Positions 54,964-64,000 of a stretch of DNA of 64,000 bases are shown one piece after another. The notes below the pieces were generated by a model. That model worked only from the letters and a program-made list of their open reading frames with translations. It was not told the origin of the DNA and searched no databases. Source of the DNA: Leptospira andrefontaineae (lineage in GTDB: Bacteria; Spirochaetota; Leptospiria; Leptospirales; Leptospiraceae); NCBI RefSeq assembly GCF_004770105.1, contig NZ_RQEY01000023.1:62001-126000 (forward strand), given 5' to 3'. A program made the translations under genes and the position numbers. Positions within the stretch are counted from its first letter, which is position 1. Every line of letters begins with the position of its first letter.

Positions 54964-55410
54964 TTAGGAGAATCGAGGGGGTCTTTCTAGATCGAAAGAT
55001 ACAAGCACACCAAAACCTTCTTGAATGCGGCTTAGAAGTTCTGAGCCAATGGTTTCAGGAGCGATGTTTTCTAATTTGGAATAAGTGAAAAATTGAGTGC
55101 AGATGGTCCCGCTTAAGTAGGAAGCCTTGTCTTTTGCTTTTTTACAGGCGCATTTATGTGCTTCTCCCGACTTAGCAGAATGACAGTCGGGTAGGGAAGA
55201 AGGTTTTGAATTAGAATGATCTTCTCCCGAATCGGCAAGTTTGGAAGAGAATCTTGAATCTTCAGAGTCCGAATGTTTTTCTTTTTGGCTTCCGTGATTA
55301 CAATGACAAAGTTTGATCTCTCCCGCGAGCATTCCGCAGAACCATCCGCTTCCGAATACCAAACTTTGGAATAGGAAACATTGGGTCAGAATGATTGAGA
55401 TCGTTTTCAT
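54964..55410 (-). CDS. Cys/His-rich secreted protein, probably metal binding
   Basis: 148 residues. Hydrophobic N-terminus as signal, then GWFCGMLAGEIKLCHCNHGS, a stretch with EKHSDSED and SGEDHSNSK, and PDCHSAKSGEAHKCACKKAK. Eight cysteines and seven histidines cluster in the first 100 residues, as in small copper or zinc buffers. The C-terminal ERPPRFS is distinctive. It lies upstream of the MbnP-like gene on the same strand, with the structured leader between, and its start overlaps the next upstream stop by 4 bases, linking it to a STAS-like gene. Confidence 0.75.
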   Translation of the reverse strand: MKTISIILTQCFLFQSLVFGSGWFCGMLAGEIKLCHCNHGSQKEKHSDSEDSRFSSKLADSGEDHSNSKPSSLPDCHSAKSGEAHKCACKKAKDKASYLSGTICTQFFTYSKLENIAPETIGSELLSRIQEGFGVLVSFDLERPPRFS

Positions 55411-55718
55411 TGTAGGGAGATTTTCAGCCGATTCAGAACGGTTTTGAGTCCTTCGCTGGTTTTGATTTCCACCGGGACACCTTTGGACTTTAATTCCGCC
55501 AAAAGTTTTAAGATACGATTCAGAATGAGAGAAGGGATCGCGACCACGCTCTCTAAATCCAGCTCCACGATGTTTGGCTGGATTTCTTGGATCTTCTGCA
55601 GGATTAGGCCGATTTCTTCCGTTTCAACAGAACATACGTTCCGCACAAAAACGACTCTAAACCGTTTTTTTTCCGCGTATACATGTGTCTCTGTAAACTG
55701 GATTGCAGAAGAAGTCAT
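55407..55718 (-). CDS. STAS-domain-like protein
   Basis: 103 residues. Pattern of a STAS fold: strand FRVVFVRNV, helix EEIGLILQKIQE, strand ELDLESVVAIPS and helices LILNRILKLLAEL and LKTVLNRL. Anti-anti-sigma factors of this kind carry a phosphorylatable Ser before the second helix; here the context is VAIPSLI. Its function alongside a metal cluster is unknown. ATG at 55718. Confidence 0.65.
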   Translation of the reverse strand: MTSSAIQFTETHVYAEKKRFRVVFVRNVCSVETEEIGLILQKIQEIQPNIVELDLESVVAIPSLILNRILKLLAELKSKGVPVEIKTSEGLKTVLNRLKISLQ

Positions 55719-55800
55719 GGCTTTGGACCAAATTTTCTACTTTGAAACCCTAAGGGAAACAAAAAAAGGTCCTCCGAATTGATTTGTATCACTGTATCGG

Positions 55801-58800
55801 TTACATACTTCTTCTATATTGGCCGCCCACTTCGTAAAGAGAATGGGTCATTTGTCCCAAAGAACAAATCTTTCCGGCTTCTACCAAGGCCTCAAATCCG
55901 TTCTCCCCGGAGAGGCAAGCTGCTTGTAAATTTTTCAAAGCTTCGGAGGAATCTTCTCGGTTCCTGAATTGGAACGCCTCAAGTTCGGCGATCTGTGCTT
56001 TTTTCTCATCCTCTGTGGAGCGGATCACTTCTTCTGGAAGAATTGTAGGAGATCCATCTTTACCTAGGAAGGTGTTCACTCCAATTACCGGGATCTCTCC
56101 GGTATGTTTTCTGTGTTCGTATTCCAGAGATTCTTCTTGGATCTTGTTTCTTTGATACATTCTTTCCATTGCACCAAGAACTCCTCCTCTTTCGGAGATA
56201 CGTCTGAACTCGGATAAGATCGCTTCTTCTACCAGATCGGAAAGATCATCTATAATGAAGGAACCTTGCAGAGGATTTTCATTATTGGCTAGTCCCAATT
56301 CCCTATTGATGATGAGCTGGATTGCCATCGCTCTTCTGACGGATTCTTCCGTAGGAGTTGTAATCGCTTCATCATATGCATTCGTATGTAAACTATTACA
56401 ATTATCATAGATTGCATATAACGCTTGTAAGGTGGTTCTGATATCGTTGAATGCGATTTCTTGTGCATGTAAAGAACGACCGGAAGTCTGGATATGGTAT
56501 TTCAACATTTGAGAACGTTCAGATCCGCTGTACTTATACTTCATACTTTTTGCCCAGATCTTACGAGCTACTCTTCCAATCACTGCATATTCCGGATCAA
56601 TCCCATTCGAGAAGAAGAAAGAAAGGTTAGGAGCGAAATCGTCAATCTTCATCCCGCGTGAAAGATAATATTCTACAAATGTAAATCCGTTTGCAAGAGT
56701 GAATGCAACCTGAGTAATCGGATTCGCTCCCGCTTCTGCAATATGATATCCTGAAATGGAAACGGAATAAAAATTGCGGACCTTATTCCAGATAAAATAT
56801 TCCTGGATATCTCCCATCAATTTCAAAGCGAATTCAGTGGAGAAGATACAAGTGTTTTGTGCCTGATCTTCTTTTAGGATATCCGCCTGAACAGTTCCGC
56901 GAACGGAAGAAAGAGTTTCCTTTTTTATCTTTTCATAAACTTCTTTAGGAAGGATCTTATCTCCGGTAGTTCCTAAAAGAAGAAGGCCCAGGCCGTCGTT
57001 TCCTTGAGGGATCTCACCTTTATAATGTGGAACCGGAACTCCTTTTTTAGAATAGATCTCTGCAAGTTTGGATTTTGCTTCTTCAACTTTTCCTTCTGAA
57101 CGAATGTATTTTTCGCAGGTTTGGTCAATTGCCGTATTCAAGAAGAAGGATAGAAGCATCGGCGCCGGTCCGTTGATCGTCATGGACACGGAAGTGCTAG
57201 GGCTACAAAGATCAAAACCAGAATAGAGTTTTTTAGCATCGTCTAAAGTAGCAATACTCACTCCGGAATTTCCGATCTTACCATAAATATCAGGACGAAG
57301 TCCAGGATCTTCTCCATATAGAGTTACAGAATCAAATGCGGTGCTCAAACGATGAGCCGGCATTCCATGACTCACATAGTGGAATCTAGCATTTGTTCTT
57401 TCCGGTCCGCCTTCTCCCGCGAACATACGAGTAGGATCTTCTCCCGTCCTTTTAAAAGGAAATACTCCGGCAGCATATGGGAATTCTCCCGGGAAATTCT
57501 CGGTATAAGACCATTTTACGATCTCACCCCAGTTGCGGAATTTAGGAACTGAGACTTTCGGAATATTCAGATTACTTAAAGATTTAGTAAAATTCTCTAC
57601 TTTGATCTCTTTGTCTCTGACTTTATAAGTGAAAAACTCTCCCGAATATTTTTCTAATTTAGAATCCCATTCTTTTAGGATCTTTTTTGTATCCGGATGA
57701 AGTCCTTCTTCCCTTTTGGAATATTCTTCCTCCAGGTCGGAGACGTTTTTGCCTCTTTCTTTTAATACGTCTATCGTACCTTTGATCCTATATAAAACTT
57801 CTGCGGTTTCGGATTCCTTTTTAACGAAGTTTGCGTATTTCTCACATTCTTCCGCTATTTCAGCTAAGTATCTTTGCCTGTCTGGAGGAATGATATGGAT
57901 CTTTTGGCTGGTTTCAGAGCTGGAAGAAAAATTGGATTTCCAATCCAGATTGAATTTTTTATTCAAAGAATCGATAAGTGCAACGTATAGATTATTCGTT
58001 CCAGGATCATTGAATTGAGATGCAATTGTTCCGAAGACCGGCATCTTTTCCGGACCTTGATCGAATAATTTTCTGGATCTTTGGAATTGTTTTTGGACAT
58101 CCCTGATCGCATCTAATGCTCCTCTTTTATCACATTTATTAACTGCGATCAGATCGGCATAATCGATCATATCAATTTTTTCTAATTGGGTAGCTGCACC
58201 GAACTCAGGAGTCATTACATAAAGAGAAAGATCGGAGACTTCAGTAATTTCAGAATCACTTTGGCCGATCCCTGCCGTCTCTACGATCACCAAGTCGAAT
58301 TCGGAACTTCTGAGAACGTCCAAACTTTTTTTAACATTTCGGTTTAGTGCGATATTTGCTTCTCTAGTTGCAAAAGATCTCATATACACTCTTGGATGAG
58401 AGATAGAGTTCATACGTATCCTATCTCCTAAGAGTGCCCCTCCCGTTTTTCTTTTGGAAGGATCTACCGATATAATTGCGATCGTTTTGTCTTCGAAATC
58501 GTGGATAAATCTTCTTACAAGTTCGTCTGTAAGAGAGGATTTTCCGGCTCCTCCAGTTCCAGTGATCCCTAAGATCGGAATTGTTTTTTTAGAAATCGGA
58601 AAATCCAATTTTCCAGGATCTATCTTCTTAGGATCATTTTCAGAAGATTCTACTAATGAGATAGATTCCGCGATTGCGATCGGGTTTTTTTTACGGATCT
58701 CTGAAAATAGGTTCCCATTAAATCTGTGAGGAGGAATAAAATCAGATTTTTCTAATAGATCGTTGATCATTCCCTGTAAACCCAAGGAACGTCCATCGTC

Positions 58801-59169
58801 CGGAGAATAAATTTTAGAAACTCCATAAGCTTCTAACTCTTGTATCTCTGAAGGAAGAATTGTTCCTCCGCCTCCGCCGAATACCTTGATATGAGAACTT
58901 CCTTTTTCTTTCAAAAGGTCTATCATATATTTGAAATATTCTACGTGACCACCTTGGTAGCTAGTAACCGCAATTCCTTGCACGTCTTCCTGGATGGCAC
59001 AATCTACGATTTCTTGGACCGATCTATTATGGCCGAGGTGAACTACTTCTGCCCCGGAAGATTGGAGTATTCTTCTCATGATATTGATAGAAGCATCGTG
59101 CCCGTCAAAAAGTGAGGCAGCAGTCACAAATTTTAATTTATTATGAGGTGTATAAATTTCAGGTTCCAT
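55801..59169 (-). CDS. icmF: Fused isobutyryl-CoA mutase IcmF
   Basis: 1122 residues. It interconverts isobutyryl-CoA and n-butyryl-CoA with coenzyme B12. N-terminal B12 domain with cobalt-ligand His24 in DGHDAS, then a MeaB-like GTPase chaperone from about 195 with Walker A GTGGAGKS at 204-211 and NKCDKRG, then the mutase barrel from about 540 ([39 protein letters not shown]). The fusion order B12-GTPase-mutase is specific to IcmF, distinguishing it from methylmalonyl-CoA mutase. AGGAGA precedes the ATG. A TetR-type palindrome lies upstream. Confidence 0.96.
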   Translation of the reverse strand: MEPEIYTPHNKLKFVTAASLFDGHDASINIMRRILQSSGAEVVHLGHNRSVQEIVDCAIQEDVQGIAVTSYQGGHVEYFKYMIDLLKEKGSSHIKVFGGGGGTILPSEIQELEAYGVSKIYSPDDGRSLGLQGMINDLLEKSDFIPPHRFNGNLFSEIRKKNPIAIAESISLVESSENDPKKIDPGKLDFPISKKTIPILGITGTGGAGKSSLTDELVRRFIHDFEDKTIAIISVDPSKRKTGGALLGDRIRMNSISHPRVYMRSFATREANIALNRNVKKSLDVLRSSEFDLVIVETAGIGQSDSEITEVSDLSLYVMTPEFGAATQLEKIDMIDYADLIAVNKCDKRGALDAIRDVQKQFQRSRKLFDQGPEKMPVFGTIASQFNDPGTNNLYVALIDSLNKKFNLDWKSNFSSSSETSQKIHIIPPDRQRYLAEIAEECEKYANFVKKESETAEVLYRIKGTIDVLKERGKNVSDLEEEYSKREEGLHPDTKKILKEWDSKLEKYSGEFFTYKVRDKEIKVENFTKSLSNLNIPKVSVPKFRNWGEIVKWSYTENFPGEFPYAAGVFPFKRTGEDPTRMFAGEGGPERTNARFHYVSHGMPAHRLSTAFDSVTLYGEDPGLRPDIYGKIGNSGVSIATLDDAKKLYSGFDLCSPSTSVSMTINGPAPMLLSFFLNTAIDQTCEKYIRSEGKVEEAKSKLAEIYSKKGVPVPHYKGEIPQGNDGLGLLLLGTTGDKILPKEVYEKIKKETLSSVRGTVQADILKEDQAQNTCIFSTEFALKLMGDIQEYFIWNKVRNFYSVSISGYHIAEAGANPITQVAFTLANGFTFVEYYLSRGMKIDDFAPNLSFFFSNGIDPEYAVIGRVARKIWAKSMKYKYSGSERSQMLKYHIQTSGRSLHAQEIAFNDIRTTLQALYAIYDNCNSLHTNAYDEAITTPTEESVRRAMAIQLIINRELGLANNENPLQGSFIIDDLSDLVEEAILSEFRRISERGGVLGAMERMYQRNKIQEESLEYEHRKHTGEIPVIGVNTFLGKDGSPTILPEEVIRSTEDEKKAQIAELEAFQFRNREDSSEALKNLQAACLSGENGFEALVEAGKICSLGQMTHSLYEVGGQYRRSM

Positions 59170-59234
59170 TATATTCTCCTAATGTTCGGACTTTGGTAAA
59201 TTTTAACCGAACTTTGTTTGTTTTGTCGTTTGGA

Positions 59235-59246
59235 GAACGATCGTTC
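59235..59246. promoter_or_regulatory. TetR-type operator upstream of icmF
   Basis: GAACGATCGTTC, a perfect 12-base palindrome, is located 66 bases upstream of the icmF ATG in the divergent region shared with the PAP2 gene. TetR regulators of fatty-acid degradation bind sites of this form; no such regulator is in the window. Confidence 0.5.
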
Positions 59247-59391
59247 AATAAATTCCATTTATATATCTATCATGCAGTAGGAATAGGAATCTAGCAACTG
59301 GATTTTGGCTTACAAAACGAATGTTCTAAAAACAGCCAGGAGCCGAATATTCAGTAAAGAATTCATTTTGCGTTTAAAACCGAAACTTTAT

Positions 59392-60372
59392 ATGCTCGTT
59401 TTTATGACAGATAGTTTTCTTTGGAAAGAGATCTTATTCTCTAACTCGCCTTTAGAGGCTCTTCATATTTCCTTTTTAAAAACAATGTTGGATCCTTTTA
59501 CCATTTTGTTCCATTACTTAGGATCTTCTCTATTTTTTATGGCTCTGGTCTCGTTGATCTATCTTTGTGTGGATCGTAAGATAGGGATCAGGATGACTTT
59601 GGGATTGTTGATCGCCGGCATTGTAAATGGGGCTTTTAAAGCTCTTCTTACGATGCCTAGACCGATCGGTTTACCGTTTCCGTCTGAGCTTGGACTGATG
59701 GAGGGTTCTTACGGATTTCCATCTGGACATGTGCAAACTGCAGTGGTGTTATACGGAACATTATTTTTACATATGCGAATTCGTTGGGTGAGAATACTCA
59801 CTGCGTTTTTGATCTTATTTATGCCGATCTCAAGAATGTATGCAGGACTTCACTTTTTAGGAGATACATTAGGAGGTTTTACTTTAGGAATACTCATATT
59901 ATTCGGACTAGAGTTCTTGTTCTCAAAAGATCCTGGAATTTTAGAGCCTGGTTTTATAGGACAGGCGCCGGACCAAAAAAGATTGAAGTCACTCGTACTT
60001 TTTATTTTGGCTCTGACTGTGCCTAGCATTCTTCTGCATGATCCAAGCCAACCTGAGTCCACGAATAAATCCTGGGAGCAGGTGATCTCTTCTGCGGGAG
60101 CGCTCGCAGGTTTTGGGATCGGGATCTTATACAATAAGAGGGCAGGGCTGGATTGGAAATCAGTCGATTCTTGGATCGTATTTTTGATCCGAGTCGGTGT
60201 GATCATTCTTGGGATCTTGATCTTTTATTTGGCTCTCGGAAAAATTCTCTCCTCTCTATTCGGGGAAAATCCGGTTGCCAGATACTTTAAGTATGGGATC
60301 GTGTGTTACTATATTGGCCATCTCGCTCCCATTCTTTTGAAAAGAATACGCGGAGGCATTTATCTGACTTAA
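59392..60372 (+). CDS. PAP2-family phosphatase
   Basis: About 326 residues if started at ATG 59392 (a frame extends to TTG 59305; ATG 59404 is also possible). Type 2 phosphatidic acid phosphatase: KALLTMPRPIG (KxxxxxxRP), GFPSGHV (PSGH) and SRMYAGLHFLGD (SRxxxxxHxxxD) are all present. About ten helices; the C-terminal half is an extra membrane region. It could dephosphorylate lipid phosphates such as undecaprenyl pyrophosphate or phosphatidic acid. The flippase gene begins 4 bases after its stop, suggesting a polysaccharide or envelope lipid role. Confidence 0.85.
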   Translation: MLVFMTDSFLWKEILFSNSPLEALHISFLKTMLDPFTILFHYLGSSLFFMALVSLIYLCVDRKIGIRMTLGLLIAGIVNGAFKALLTMPRPIGLPFPSELGLMEGSYGFPSGHVQTAVVLYGTLFLHMRIRWVRILTAFLILFMPISRMYAGLHFLGDTLGGFTLGILILFGLEFLFSKDPGILEPGFIGQAPDQKRLKSLVLFILALTVPSILLHDPSQPESTNKSWEQVISSAGALAGFGIGILYNKRAGLDWKSVDSWIVFLIRVGVIILGILIFYLALGKILSSLFGENPVARYFKYGIVCYYIGHLAPILLKRIRGGIYLT

Positions 60373-60376
60373 CTTC

Positions 60377-61678
60377 ATGCTTCGCCTTGGATCCTCTTTA
60401 CAGTTCATTTCCGAAAGTTTCGGAAAATTACGGACCTCTGGATTCATTCGTAGCTTTTTTTCAGTAGGGTTTTCCAAGGTAGTCGCCTCCCTACTGAATT
60501 TTATCTTCATGGTTTATTCCGTTCGTATCTTGAGTAAAAACGAGAACGGGATTTTCCAATATTACTCCGGATATCTGCCTGTACTTTTAGCTGTGGCCGA
60601 ATTCGGATTGCCCACCGCATTAGTTCGATTCCTTTCTCCTATGACCGAAGACAAAAGAAAAATTGGAGTGCTTCTTGCATCTTCTCTTTGGGTCAAATGG
60701 GCAGCATTATTCCTATTGGTGCTTGTTACCGGTATTGCTGTTTATTTTTTAAAGGAGAATGCGCTGGCTGCATTTCTTCTAGTGTTCGGAAGTTTCGTTC
60801 TTTCTTTTAATTCTTATTTCGAAAGTATATTTGTTTCTTTCGGGCAGTATCACGCTCTTTCTATTTGGTATCCTCTTCCAAACTTGATCCGAATTTTGAT
60901 TTTATATTTAGCGGATCAATTTTCAGATCATGCCTTAGGTCATTTGGATATTTTAGGGATCTTCTCCGTAGCTCCCGTATTTACAATTGTCCTATTCTTC
61001 TTATTATTCCCCAGAGGCAAACTACATTGGGCAGGTGATAAGGAAGAAGTCAGACAACAAACCAGAGAGCTCATCTCATTTAACCGTTATGCGTTTTTGG
61101 CCTCTTTATTTGCGATCGTATCCGATAGGATGGAGTTATTCTTTTTAAATAAATACCATTCTAACGAAGCAGTGGCTGCCTATGGAGTGGCATTACAACC
61201 TTTCAGTGGATTTGTGATCTTATTTTCTGTTTTGAATTCAATGATCTATCCTAAACTCTCTAGGCTTACGGAAAATAAGGAATTCACTAGTTATTTAGGA
61301 AAATCCATCTTAGTAGCGGTAGTATTTGCATTGGCTTTGGGGCCTTGGGTGTTTTTAGGAGACTGGGTTTTCTCTGCGTTATTTTCCGGAAAATATCCCG
61401 AATCAGTTCCGGTATTCCAGTTATTATACCCGAATTATCTATTCCAATTAGTGTTTTCTCCACTTGGAATGGCATTATTCGCATTAGGCCAGCCTAGATT
61501 ACTTGCGATACTTGCTTTAGTGAGATTGATCTTCGGATTAGTTTTGGATAATCTTTTGATCCCTGAATACGGGACCATGGGAGCAGCAGGAGCATTTTTC
61601 TTGGGACAAATCCCGTCTTGGTTTTTGCTCAGCGGTTATTTTTTAGCGTATTACAAACCTTCTTCCAAACAATCTTAA
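60377..61678 (+). CDS. Oligosaccharide flippase family (Wzx-like) membrane protein
   Basis: 433 residues, about 12 to 14 helices. FFSVGFSKVVASLLNFIFMV and YSVRILSKNENGIFQYYSGY are the typical N-terminal start of MATE-like polysaccharide exporters; AEFGLPTALVRFL follows. It would flip a lipid-linked sugar across the inner membrane. It starts 4 bases after the PAP2 gene, so the two share a transcript. Specificity unknown. Confidence 0.85.
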   Translation: MLRLGSSLQFISESFGKLRTSGFIRSFFSVGFSKVVASLLNFIFMVYSVRILSKNENGIFQYYSGYLPVLLAVAEFGLPTALVRFLSPMTEDKRKIGVLLASSLWVKWAALFLLVLVTGIAVYFLKENALAAFLLVFGSFVLSFNSYFESIFVSFGQYHALSIWYPLPNLIRILILYLADQFSDHALGHLDILGIFSVAPVFTIVLFFLLFPRGKLHWAGDKEEVRQQTRELISFNRYAFLASLFAIVSDRMELFFLNKYHSNEAVAAYGVALQPFSGFVILFSVLNSMIYPKLSRLTENKEFTSYLGKSILVAVVFALALGPWVFLGDWVFSALFSGKYPESVPVFQLLYPNYLFQLVFSPLGMALFALGQPRLLAILALVRLIFGLVLDNLLIPEYGTMGAAGAFFLGQIPSWFLLSGYFLAYYKPSSKQS

Positions 61679-61681
61679 GAT

Positions 61682-61701
61682 ATATTCTAAAATTAGAATA
61701 T
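61682..61701. terminator. Short AT-rich inverted repeat between convergent genes
   Basis: ATATTCTAA and TTAGAATAT around AA, between the flippase stop and the convergent regulator gene. Could act as a weak bidirectional terminator. Confidence 0.3.
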
Positions 61702-61726
61702 TCTATCTTACTGTTAGATCGCTAAT

Positions 61727-62626
61727 TTAAGTCTGTTTTACTTCAACTTTTTGGAGTTTTTTCACGAATGTGACTTGGTTTCCCTTATCGTTATAAGATA
61801 GAGAATCCACATTCATACGAACTAAGAAGATACCTCTTCCGGAAAGTTGGCTTGCATTCGGATCTTGCACTGGATCAGGAACTCTTGCAGGATCGAAACC
61901 GTCTCCTCCATCTTCCAGAATAACTGTCACTCTCGTATCATCATAATCCACTTCTACCTTGATCCATTCTTCTTTGGATTCGCAGATTTTATCTACGTAG
62001 GAGAAGTAATCATTCTCCTGGAACATCAACTCTTGTTTTTGATGATAGGTGATACGAGCGCAGCCGTGTTCAATCGCGTTCCCAATCAATTCGTATAATG
62101 CAACTTTCAGAGATAGCTGGTCTTCATTATGCAGGTTGGGAAGATGGGCTAAAGATCTCAGGATCAAATGAACATATTGATTTAAATTTCCAAGTCTAGG
62201 AAGAAGTGCGAACTTCTGTCTAGATTCTCTGACCTGGAACATTCTTTTGTCCACAAGGTCTTTACCGGCATAAAATAAGTTCTTAAACCTTAAGAGTGAA
62301 TAACGGATCGCCTCCATTCGAAAAGGTTTTAGGAAAAAATCCACCGCTCCTAATCGAAGAGCATTGATAGAGATCTGGATGTCCTGATTCCCTGTGATGA
62401 CTATAAAAGGAGTTTCCACTCCTTTTTCCCTCAATTTAGTGATGAACTCTATACCGTTCATCCTTGGAAGACGAATATCGGTGATGATAAGATCGAAAGT
62501 TTCCGCTTCTGCTAAAGTTAAACCTTGTTCCGCAGTTCCGGCCAGAACGAGTTCGTATTCGCTGCCGAAAATTTCTTGGAACAGATCTCGGATAACTTCT
62601 TCGTCATCAACGAAAAGGATTTTCAT
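61727..62626 (-). CDS. Receiver domain fused to an anti-sigma-type ATPase
   Basis: 299 residues. Receiver at 1-115 with Asp7-Asp8, phospho-acceptor Asp50, Thr79 and Lys100 intact. After a linker comes a HATPase_c of the RsbW/SpoIIAB kind: N-box ALYELIGNAIEHG, G1 EDGGDGFD and G2 SGRGIFLVRM, all complete. There is no HisKA, so it is likely a response regulator that controls a partner by phosphorylation, possibly a STAS-domain anti-anti-sigma factor as in partner-switching. GGAATTT precedes the ATG. Confidence 0.9.
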   Translation of the reverse strand: MKILFVDDEEVIRDLFQEIFGSEYELVLAGTAEQGLTLAEAETFDLIITDIRLPRMNGIEFITKLREKGVETPFIVITGNQDIQISINALRLGAVDFFLKPFRMEAIRYSLLRFKNLFYAGKDLVDKRMFQVRESRQKFALLPRLGNLNQYVHLILRSLAHLPNLHNEDQLSLKVALYELIGNAIEHGCARITYHQKQELMFQENDYFSYVDKICESKEEWIKVEVDYDDTRVTVILEDGGDGFDPARVPDPVQDPNASQLSGRGIFLVRMNVDSLSYNDKGNQVTFVKKLQKVEVKQT

Positions 62627-62719
62627 AATAAATTCCTAATTCAGAACTTCCGAATATTTAAGGGGGCCATTCGGAAAACAAAAGAAAACCCTGGAAAGGT
62701 ATTCTAGTCAAGAATTTTG

Positions 62720-64000
62720 TCAGCGGATATTGTCTAGAGAATCAAGAGAATATAAGGATTTTATCCTTTCATCCAAACTTTTTAACTCCGACTTATCAAA
62801 AACCGCCAATTTATTTCCTGAAAACCGGAAGATCAAAAATTCGTCCTTATTTTCTGAAATGGCCGCTTTCAAACCTTCTACAGAATCCACGACCTTATCG
62901 TTCACGGATTCTAAGATCAAATCTTGGAATTCCTGATAAGCCCTGTTCTTCTCGTCAGGAAATGCTCTGGAAAGTAATACGATACGACTTCTTTCCGGAT
63001 GAAGTTTTTTAGAATAACTTTCCGCCAAGTATACTAACTTTCTATCACTGGAAGATTTGTATTTTTCTCCGTACTCTTTCAGATAAGTATGAGTAAGTTC
63101 GGTAAAAAGTAATCCGCCTGCGATTATATATTTGGGAGCGATCTTGTCCGAACTTTCAGGGATCAAAAAAGAATCTTCATTATAGGGTCTTAGTTGGTAG
63201 CGGATCTCTCTTTTTCTACCGTCACGATATAATGATAGAGTGACCCATTCTCCGGAATTTAGATAAGATCCACCTTTGCTGAGTAGGATATCATACAATA
63301 CTTGTTTTTGTTTAGAGGCAACCGGAGTCCCATTTACAGAAAGAACTGCATCACCAGGAAACAGATTATGCATAGGGCCGATCCCCGGAAGAACTTCCGA
63401 AACTACAGCGCCCACGCTACCTTTCGGAAAATAATAATCTTCTTCTGCAGGAGTTAAGGAGCCTTCCGCAGAAAAACCCGGATGAGGAAAAGGAGAAGCG
63501 GAGGAAAATCTACTTTGATAAAATCTACGAAGAAGATCAGCACCTGCATTCCAAGTTCCGTCTGTAAATCCGCAAACTTTCTTTCCTGAATATAGAAAAC
63601 TTCTGGTCCCGTCTTGGTTTTCTTTTCTGGAAAGTTTAGAAAGAGGTAAAATCGATTTAGAAAATTCTAAACTTCCCCATTCGAAATTTGTAAAGAAGGA
63701 AGAGCATGTCCCTTGAGTCCTAACTCCTTCTTCCAAAAGAGCAATAGGGGAGGCTTTTTTAGATCTCCCGAAATTTTCAGGTAGAAGAACGATACCAAGT
63801 CCTGTATCTAGATCCACTTTTTGGAAATACGCTTTTCTTCCTGCGGATTCTTCCGGATGGATTTCTGCAAATAAAGGAACTTCTCCCGGTTTTAAAAGTG
63901 CGAGTGCCGTTCTTTCATCCAAACGGATTGCAGGTATTCTTTTCTGGTATGGAGTTCCTTTTTGGAAAGGATTATGATGAGAATACTTTCTGAAATGGAC
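62720..64000 (-). CDS. PDZ-containing protein, probable degenerate HtrA-like protease, 5' end cut
   Basis: The frame runs off the right edge without a stop, so the start lies outside; the internal TTG at 63922 is unlikely to be the start. At least 427 residues. A PDZ domain sits about halfway along the visible part (GSVGAVVSEVLPGIGP, LFPGDAVLSVNGTPVASKQK), and a second, degenerate one may lie at the C-terminus (VESVNDKVVDSVEGLKAAI-type strand). The N-terminal part resembles the chymotrypsin-like domain of HtrA proteins, but I find no convincing GNSGG triad in the visible section. Envelope location is inferred. Confidence 0.65.
   Translation of the reverse strand, partial: VHFRKYSHHNPFQKGTPYQKRIPAIRLDERTALALLKPGEVPLFAEIHPEESAGRKAYFQKVDLDTGLGIVLLPENFGRSKKASPIALLEEGVRTQGTCSSFFTNFEWGSLEFSKSILPLSKLSRKENQDGTRSFLYSGKKVCGFTDGTWNAGADLLRRFYQSRFSSASPFPHPGFSAEGSLTPAEEDYYFPKGSVGAVVSEVLPGIGPMHNLFPGDAVLSVNGTPVASKQKQVLYDILLSKGGSYLNSGEWVTLSLYRDGRKREIRYQLRPYNEDSFLIPESSDKIAPKYIIAGGLLFTELTHTYLKEYGEKYKSSSDRKLVYLAESYSKKLHPERSRIVLLSRAFPDEKNRAYQEFQDLILESVNDKVVDSVEGLKAAISENKDEFLIFRFSGNKLAVFDKSELKSLDERIKSLYSLDSLDNIR

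Noticed and set aside
55801..59169. Methylmalonyl-CoA mutase
   Set aside because: The B12 domain, GTPase and mutase order in a single chain is that of IcmF, not of MCM.
1..64000. tRNA or rRNA genes, CRISPR arrays, IS elements, prophage
   Set aside because: No cloverleaf, rRNA segments, regular direct repeats with spacers, transposase or phage genes were recognised.

Overview
The window looks like a piece of a Leptospira chromosome. I infer this from the gene content and style: many short-signal lipoproteins with loose spirochaete lipoboxes, tandem DUF3015 and TRL-type proteins, an FYDLN-type zinc-ribbon protein before miaA-hfq, IcmF, and numerous secreted proteins of unknown function. By eye the GC is near 40 percent, which would fit a non-interrogans lineage, but I cannot name a species. 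I see no rRNA, tRNA, CRISPR array, insertion sequence or prophage. The genes are packed head to tail with many 4-base overlaps.

Region by region. 1-8.5 kb: envelope genes (a cut lipoprotein, an alpha/beta hydrolase, a DUF4105/Lnb-like protein with a barrel-like tail, a DUF3015 pair, a TRL-like lipoprotein, a hydrolase-like lipoprotein, a TPR protein). 8.6-18.4 kb: membrane pyrophosphatase hppA, a GNAT, a metzincin-like lipoprotein, glycyl-tRNA synthetase, a polytopic protein with a TonB C-terminal domain in an operon with a PrsW-like protease and prmA, then a PfkB kinase. 18.4-26.4 kb: an unknown lipoprotein/outer-membrane pair behind truA and DUF2225, a helical secreted protein, and a PlsC-like acyltransferase followed by biotin carboxylase and biotin carrier genes. 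26.6-31.3 kb: a tandem duplication of a two-gene cassette, a POTRA-less Omp85-type barrel plus a DUF1566 lipoprotein. The lipoproteins are almost identical while the barrels have diverged. 31.3-40.5 kb: nadB, an S41 protease, a lipoprotein, pdxJ, then a run of FYDLN protein, miaA, hfq, an SPFH-like protein, a mannose-1-phosphate guanylyltransferase and a 31-residue ribosomal-protein-like gene. 40.6-49.3 kb: CheW, TPR protein, small lipoproteins, a likely non-coding RNA, a CBS protein, a receiver-PAS-kinase protein, class I aldolase and cysteine synthase. 49.3-55.7 kb: a metal-handling cluster built around an MbnP/MbnH-like pair (the 'metallo-mystery pair'), with a lipoprotein, an outer-membrane protein, a Cys/His-rich protein and a hairpin-rich leader. 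55.8-64 kb: icmF, PAP2 phosphatase, flippase, a receiver-ATPase regulator and a PDZ protein cut by the right edge.

The best candidates for something undescribed are the duplicated Omp85/DUF1566 cassette, which could be a dedicated barrel with its lipoprotein partner, and the extended MbnP/MbnH-like metal cluster with its structured leader. Others are a miaA gene with no conventional start codon, a structured RNA near 44.5 kb with its own promoter-like -10 and terminator, and a histidine kinase whose ATP-binding motifs are eroded.
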